DNA of 35,181 nt from Alphaproteobacteria bacterium (GTDB lineage: Bacteria > Pseudomonadota > Alphaproteobacteria > Puniceispirillales > Puniceispirillaceae), in NCBI GenBank assembly GCA_011525265.1, contig WTHV01000151.1, positions 1-35,181 of the forward strand, written 5' to 3'. Shown in pieces: positions 33,169-35,181 of this stretch (position 1 is its first letter; the number at the start of each line of letters is the position of its first letter). The translations under genes were made by a program, and so were the position numbers. Under the pieces are notes generated by a model. That model saw only the letters and a list, made by a program, of their open reading frames with translations, made no database searches and was not told the DNA's origin.

Positions 33169-35100
33169 TCTTGGTGCGATCATGAAGTGATCAAAAAATG
33201 CCGCCACGGCGTCATGTGCCTGAACTGGCAAGATAGCGCCCACATGCTGATCAGGTCTTACGATGACAATACAGCCTTCGTCCTTATTGATGTGACGCGC
33301 TGCAAACACGTCATGCGCATCTTGATTATGGAAAAGTTTTTCATAATCCGTTAGCCCATATTTGCCCTTTGCTGGCCATAGGTAATTTGGCAAGTCAGGC
33401 ACTGATAAATCATCTTGTTGGAAGATGGCATAGGTATCGATTAGAGAATCGATATCACTATTTTGCGCAGTGTATTTCAGCACGGGTGAGGCAGGGTCAT
33501 TTGCAAGAAAATCGACCAATTGATAGGCATCAGATGTTGGGCTTGTGGGGTTTTGTGCGCCTCCAAATAAGAAGAGACGCCACCGGCCATCTGCTTTGAC
33601 CAAATGCCCTAAATGTTGTTGGCGCCCATCAGCAAGGCGTGTGGCTTGGCACGAATGAAAGCGTTGGCCGATTTTAAAGCCCGGTGCCAAATGCTGATGC
33701 TCTTGACCTGTGCAAATATAAGAGGGGAAATATTCAATGGAAGTGCCGCTGACAAAACCGCTTTGACGCTTCATGAAAGCTTCAATTTCTGCTGTATCAA
33801 TTTTGGCTTTTTCAGATGTGTCGCCAGCAGCTGGTCTTGTCGCCACAAGCTTAGATAATTCCCTGTCAGCATCGATCAGCTGTTGCGCGACCTTGCGCCG
33901 TTCGGTGCTATAAGTATCTAAGAGTTTTGGCTCATACTTGCCTTGTAATACGCCAGCTAGCTTCCAGCCAAGATTAAAGGTATCTGGCAATGAGGTGTTT
34001 AGACCCCAACCGCCCTTTGGGCTGTGGGTGTGGCACGCATCACCTGCAACAAAGGCACGCGGCATGACAGAGGCAGGGCTTCCAACGGGTCTGTCATCAA
34101 AGCGCTCTGCGAGACGTTGGCCAACGGAATAAATAGACCACCATGCCACTTCTTTGACATCTAACACATAAGGGTGGAAGATTTTTTGTGCCTTTGCGAT
34201 AAGGTCTTGTTCGGTCACATTGATATCCGTTGCGCGCATCTCAGGATCAATCGTATCTAGCTCAATGTAGAAACGAATTAAATACCCTCCCTCGCGCGGG
34301 ATGGTCATGACCGCACCATAATCTTTTGATTGGATAAAGCTTTTAATACGGATATCTGGAAAATCTGTGTTGAGCAAAATATCCATAACACCCCATGCTT
34401 TATTCGCACTATCGCCAATAAGCTTGATATCTAGGCTTTTGCGGACAATGCTTCGCGCCCCATCACTTCCCACGGCAAAACGTGCTTTTACGGTTTCAAT
34501 TTTCCCTGCGCCAGCTTCATCAACTCTCTTGAATGTGGCTGTTATGGGGTAGGCGGTGATATCTTGTGTCAGGCTTTCATCAACCTCAAGGGCAAGTAAT
34601 TCGCGGCTATAATGGGGGCGCAGATTGCTAACAGAATTTGCCATCCCATCAATGAGTAATTCATGCAAGCGTGCTTGGTTGACAATGCCATGCGTAAATT
34701 CTGACAAGCCTGCTCTGGCATCAGCAATTTTCTCTGTGCGCTTGATATTTTGCGGGTTTGCAGGGTCTGGTTCCCAGAAGGTGTTTTGCTTGAGCTGATA
34801 GGTCTCTTTGACGACCATTTCACTGCTGTTGAAAGCTTCCATGATCTCGATGGTGCGGCATGAAATCCCATCAGCGCGCCCAAATAAAAGGGGCCCTGAG
34901 GTCATATCTGTGATGCAGGTTGTAAGGTCTGGAAATTCTGACATTTGGCGCGCCATGGTAAGCCCCGCCGGACCTGTGCCAACAATCAGCACATCGACTT
35001 TACTTGGAAGATCTTCAATTGGCGGCGCTGGATAAGGCTTTCTGGCGGCGTCTGGCACTTGATAATTACCAGGCTTAAAACCATTCAAATGAAATTGCAT
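33166..35100 (-). CDS. FAD-dependent aromatic hydroxylase (3-hydroxybenzoate 4-monooxygenase/phenol 2-monooxygenase type)
   Basis: A single-component flavin monooxygenase of 644 residues with the length and layout of MobA and phenol hydroxylase. The FAD site is IVGTGPAGLTMARQM near residue 39, followed by the DG-type motif GSDGARSIVRKS and the GD motif AGDACHTHSPKGGWGLN near residue 350. A thioredoxin-like C-terminal domain ends with RPDQHVGAILP. AGGAGAG precedes the ATG. It hydroxylates a phenol next to the OH group. Given the homoprotocatechuate cluster, 3- or 4-hydroxyphenylacetate is the likely substrate, replacing the two-component HpaBC, which is absent. 3-Hydroxybenzoate or another phenol cannot be excluded. 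Confidence 0.88.
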   Translation of the reverse strand: MQFHLNGFKPGNYQVPDAARKPYPAPPIEDLPSKVDVLIVGTGPAGLTMARQMSEFPDLTTCITDMTSGPLLFGRADGISCRTIEIMEAFNSSEMVVKETYQLKQNTFWEPDPANPQNIKRTEKIADARAGLSEFTHGIVNQARLHELLIDGMANSVSNLRPHYSRELLALEVDESLTQDITAYPITATFKRVDEAGAGKIETVKARFAVGSDGARSIVRKSLDIKLIGDSANKAWGVMDILLNTDFPDIRIKSFIQSKDYGAVMTIPREGGYLIRFYIELDTIDPEMRATDINVTEQDLIAKAQKIFHPYVLDVKEVAWWSIYSVGQRLAERFDDRPVGSPASVMPRAFVAGDACHTHSPKGGWGLNTSLPDTFNLGWKLAGVLQGKYEPKLLDTYSTERRKVAQQLIDADRELSKLVATRPAAGDTSEKAKIDTAEIEAFMKRQSGFVSGTSIEYFPSYICTGQEHQHLAPGFKIGQRFHSCQATRLADGRQQHLGHLVKADGRWRLFLFGGAQNPTSPTSDAYQLVDFLANDPASPVLKYTAQNSDIDSLIDTYAIFQQDDLSVPDLPNYLWPAKGKYGLTDYEKLFHNQDAHDVFAARHINKDEGCIVIVRPDQHVGAILPVQAHDAVAAFFDHFMIAPR

Positions 35101-35181
35101 TTACCGCTCTCCTCATTTGTGTTCATCAGTGCTGCCACAAACAACATGTCTTTGCCTGTTTAACTAATACGATAACAGCCT

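Noticed and set aside
1-35181. CRISPR arrays, insertion sequences, tRNA or rRNA genes, integrase or phage genes
   Set aside because: I saw no direct-repeat arrays, transposase-like proteins, tRNA-like cloverleaf ends or integrases. Gene order and codon use look uniform and chromosomal.

Overview
The window looks like chromosomal DNA of an aerobic, Gram-negative, alphaproteobacterial-type organism of moderate GC content. The evidence is the oxygen-dependent cobalamin route (cobG, cobF, cobN) in Pseudomonas denitrificans/rhizobial style, fused cobL, the cobE-type small protein and dense ATGA/TAATG gene coupling. A marine lineage such as SAR116 would fit, but this is inference and cannot be proved from the sequence.

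Layout. (1) 1-3100, minus strand: a Bcr/CflA-type MFS exporter followed directly by a cytoplasmic reductive dehalogenase-like corrinoid/iron-sulfur protein (rdhA), cut by the left edge. (2) 3265-6312, minus strand: a consensus-like promoter, a clear cobalamin riboswitch, a 64-residue one-helix membrane protein, then the ATPase, permease and binding protein of a Zn/Mn-type (cluster A-I) metal ABC importer, closed by a strong terminator. The riboswitch makes this a candidate cobalt importer. (3) 6338-27171: a nearly complete aerobic adenosylcobalamin cluster. It holds lower-ligand and nucleotide-loop genes (cobS, cobT, cobU, the cobC-type phosphatase, cbiB, cobD), cobQ and cobO, then cobW-cobN-cobG-cobH-cobI-cobJ, cobK in reverse, cobL-cobE-cobM-cobB-cobA-cobF. 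An SDR-type NAD(P) protein ends the run. Not in the window: cobST (chelatase partners), cobR and bluB. (4) 28075-35100: a homoprotocatechuate meta-cleavage cluster with a MarR regulator (hpaR), divergent hpaF-hpaE-hpaD-hpaG-hpaH, and a convergent MobA/phenol-hydroxylase-type FAD monooxygenase.

How the parts may work together. The ABC system would supply cobalt, the cob genes would build B12, and the riboswitch would shut cobalt import when B12 is sufficient. RdhA is a B12-dependent family whose known substrates include halogenated phenols. Its presence near a hydroxyphenylacetate ring-cleavage cluster suggests, as a hypothesis only, that halogenated hydroxyphenyl compounds are dehalogenated and then catabolised. 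Points most worth a second look are the riboswitch-controlled metal importer with its small membrane protein, the rdhA gene, the HpaF homologue that lacks the catalytic N-terminal proline, the flavin monooxygenase standing where HpaBC would be expected, and the shared CATG start of cobK and cobL.
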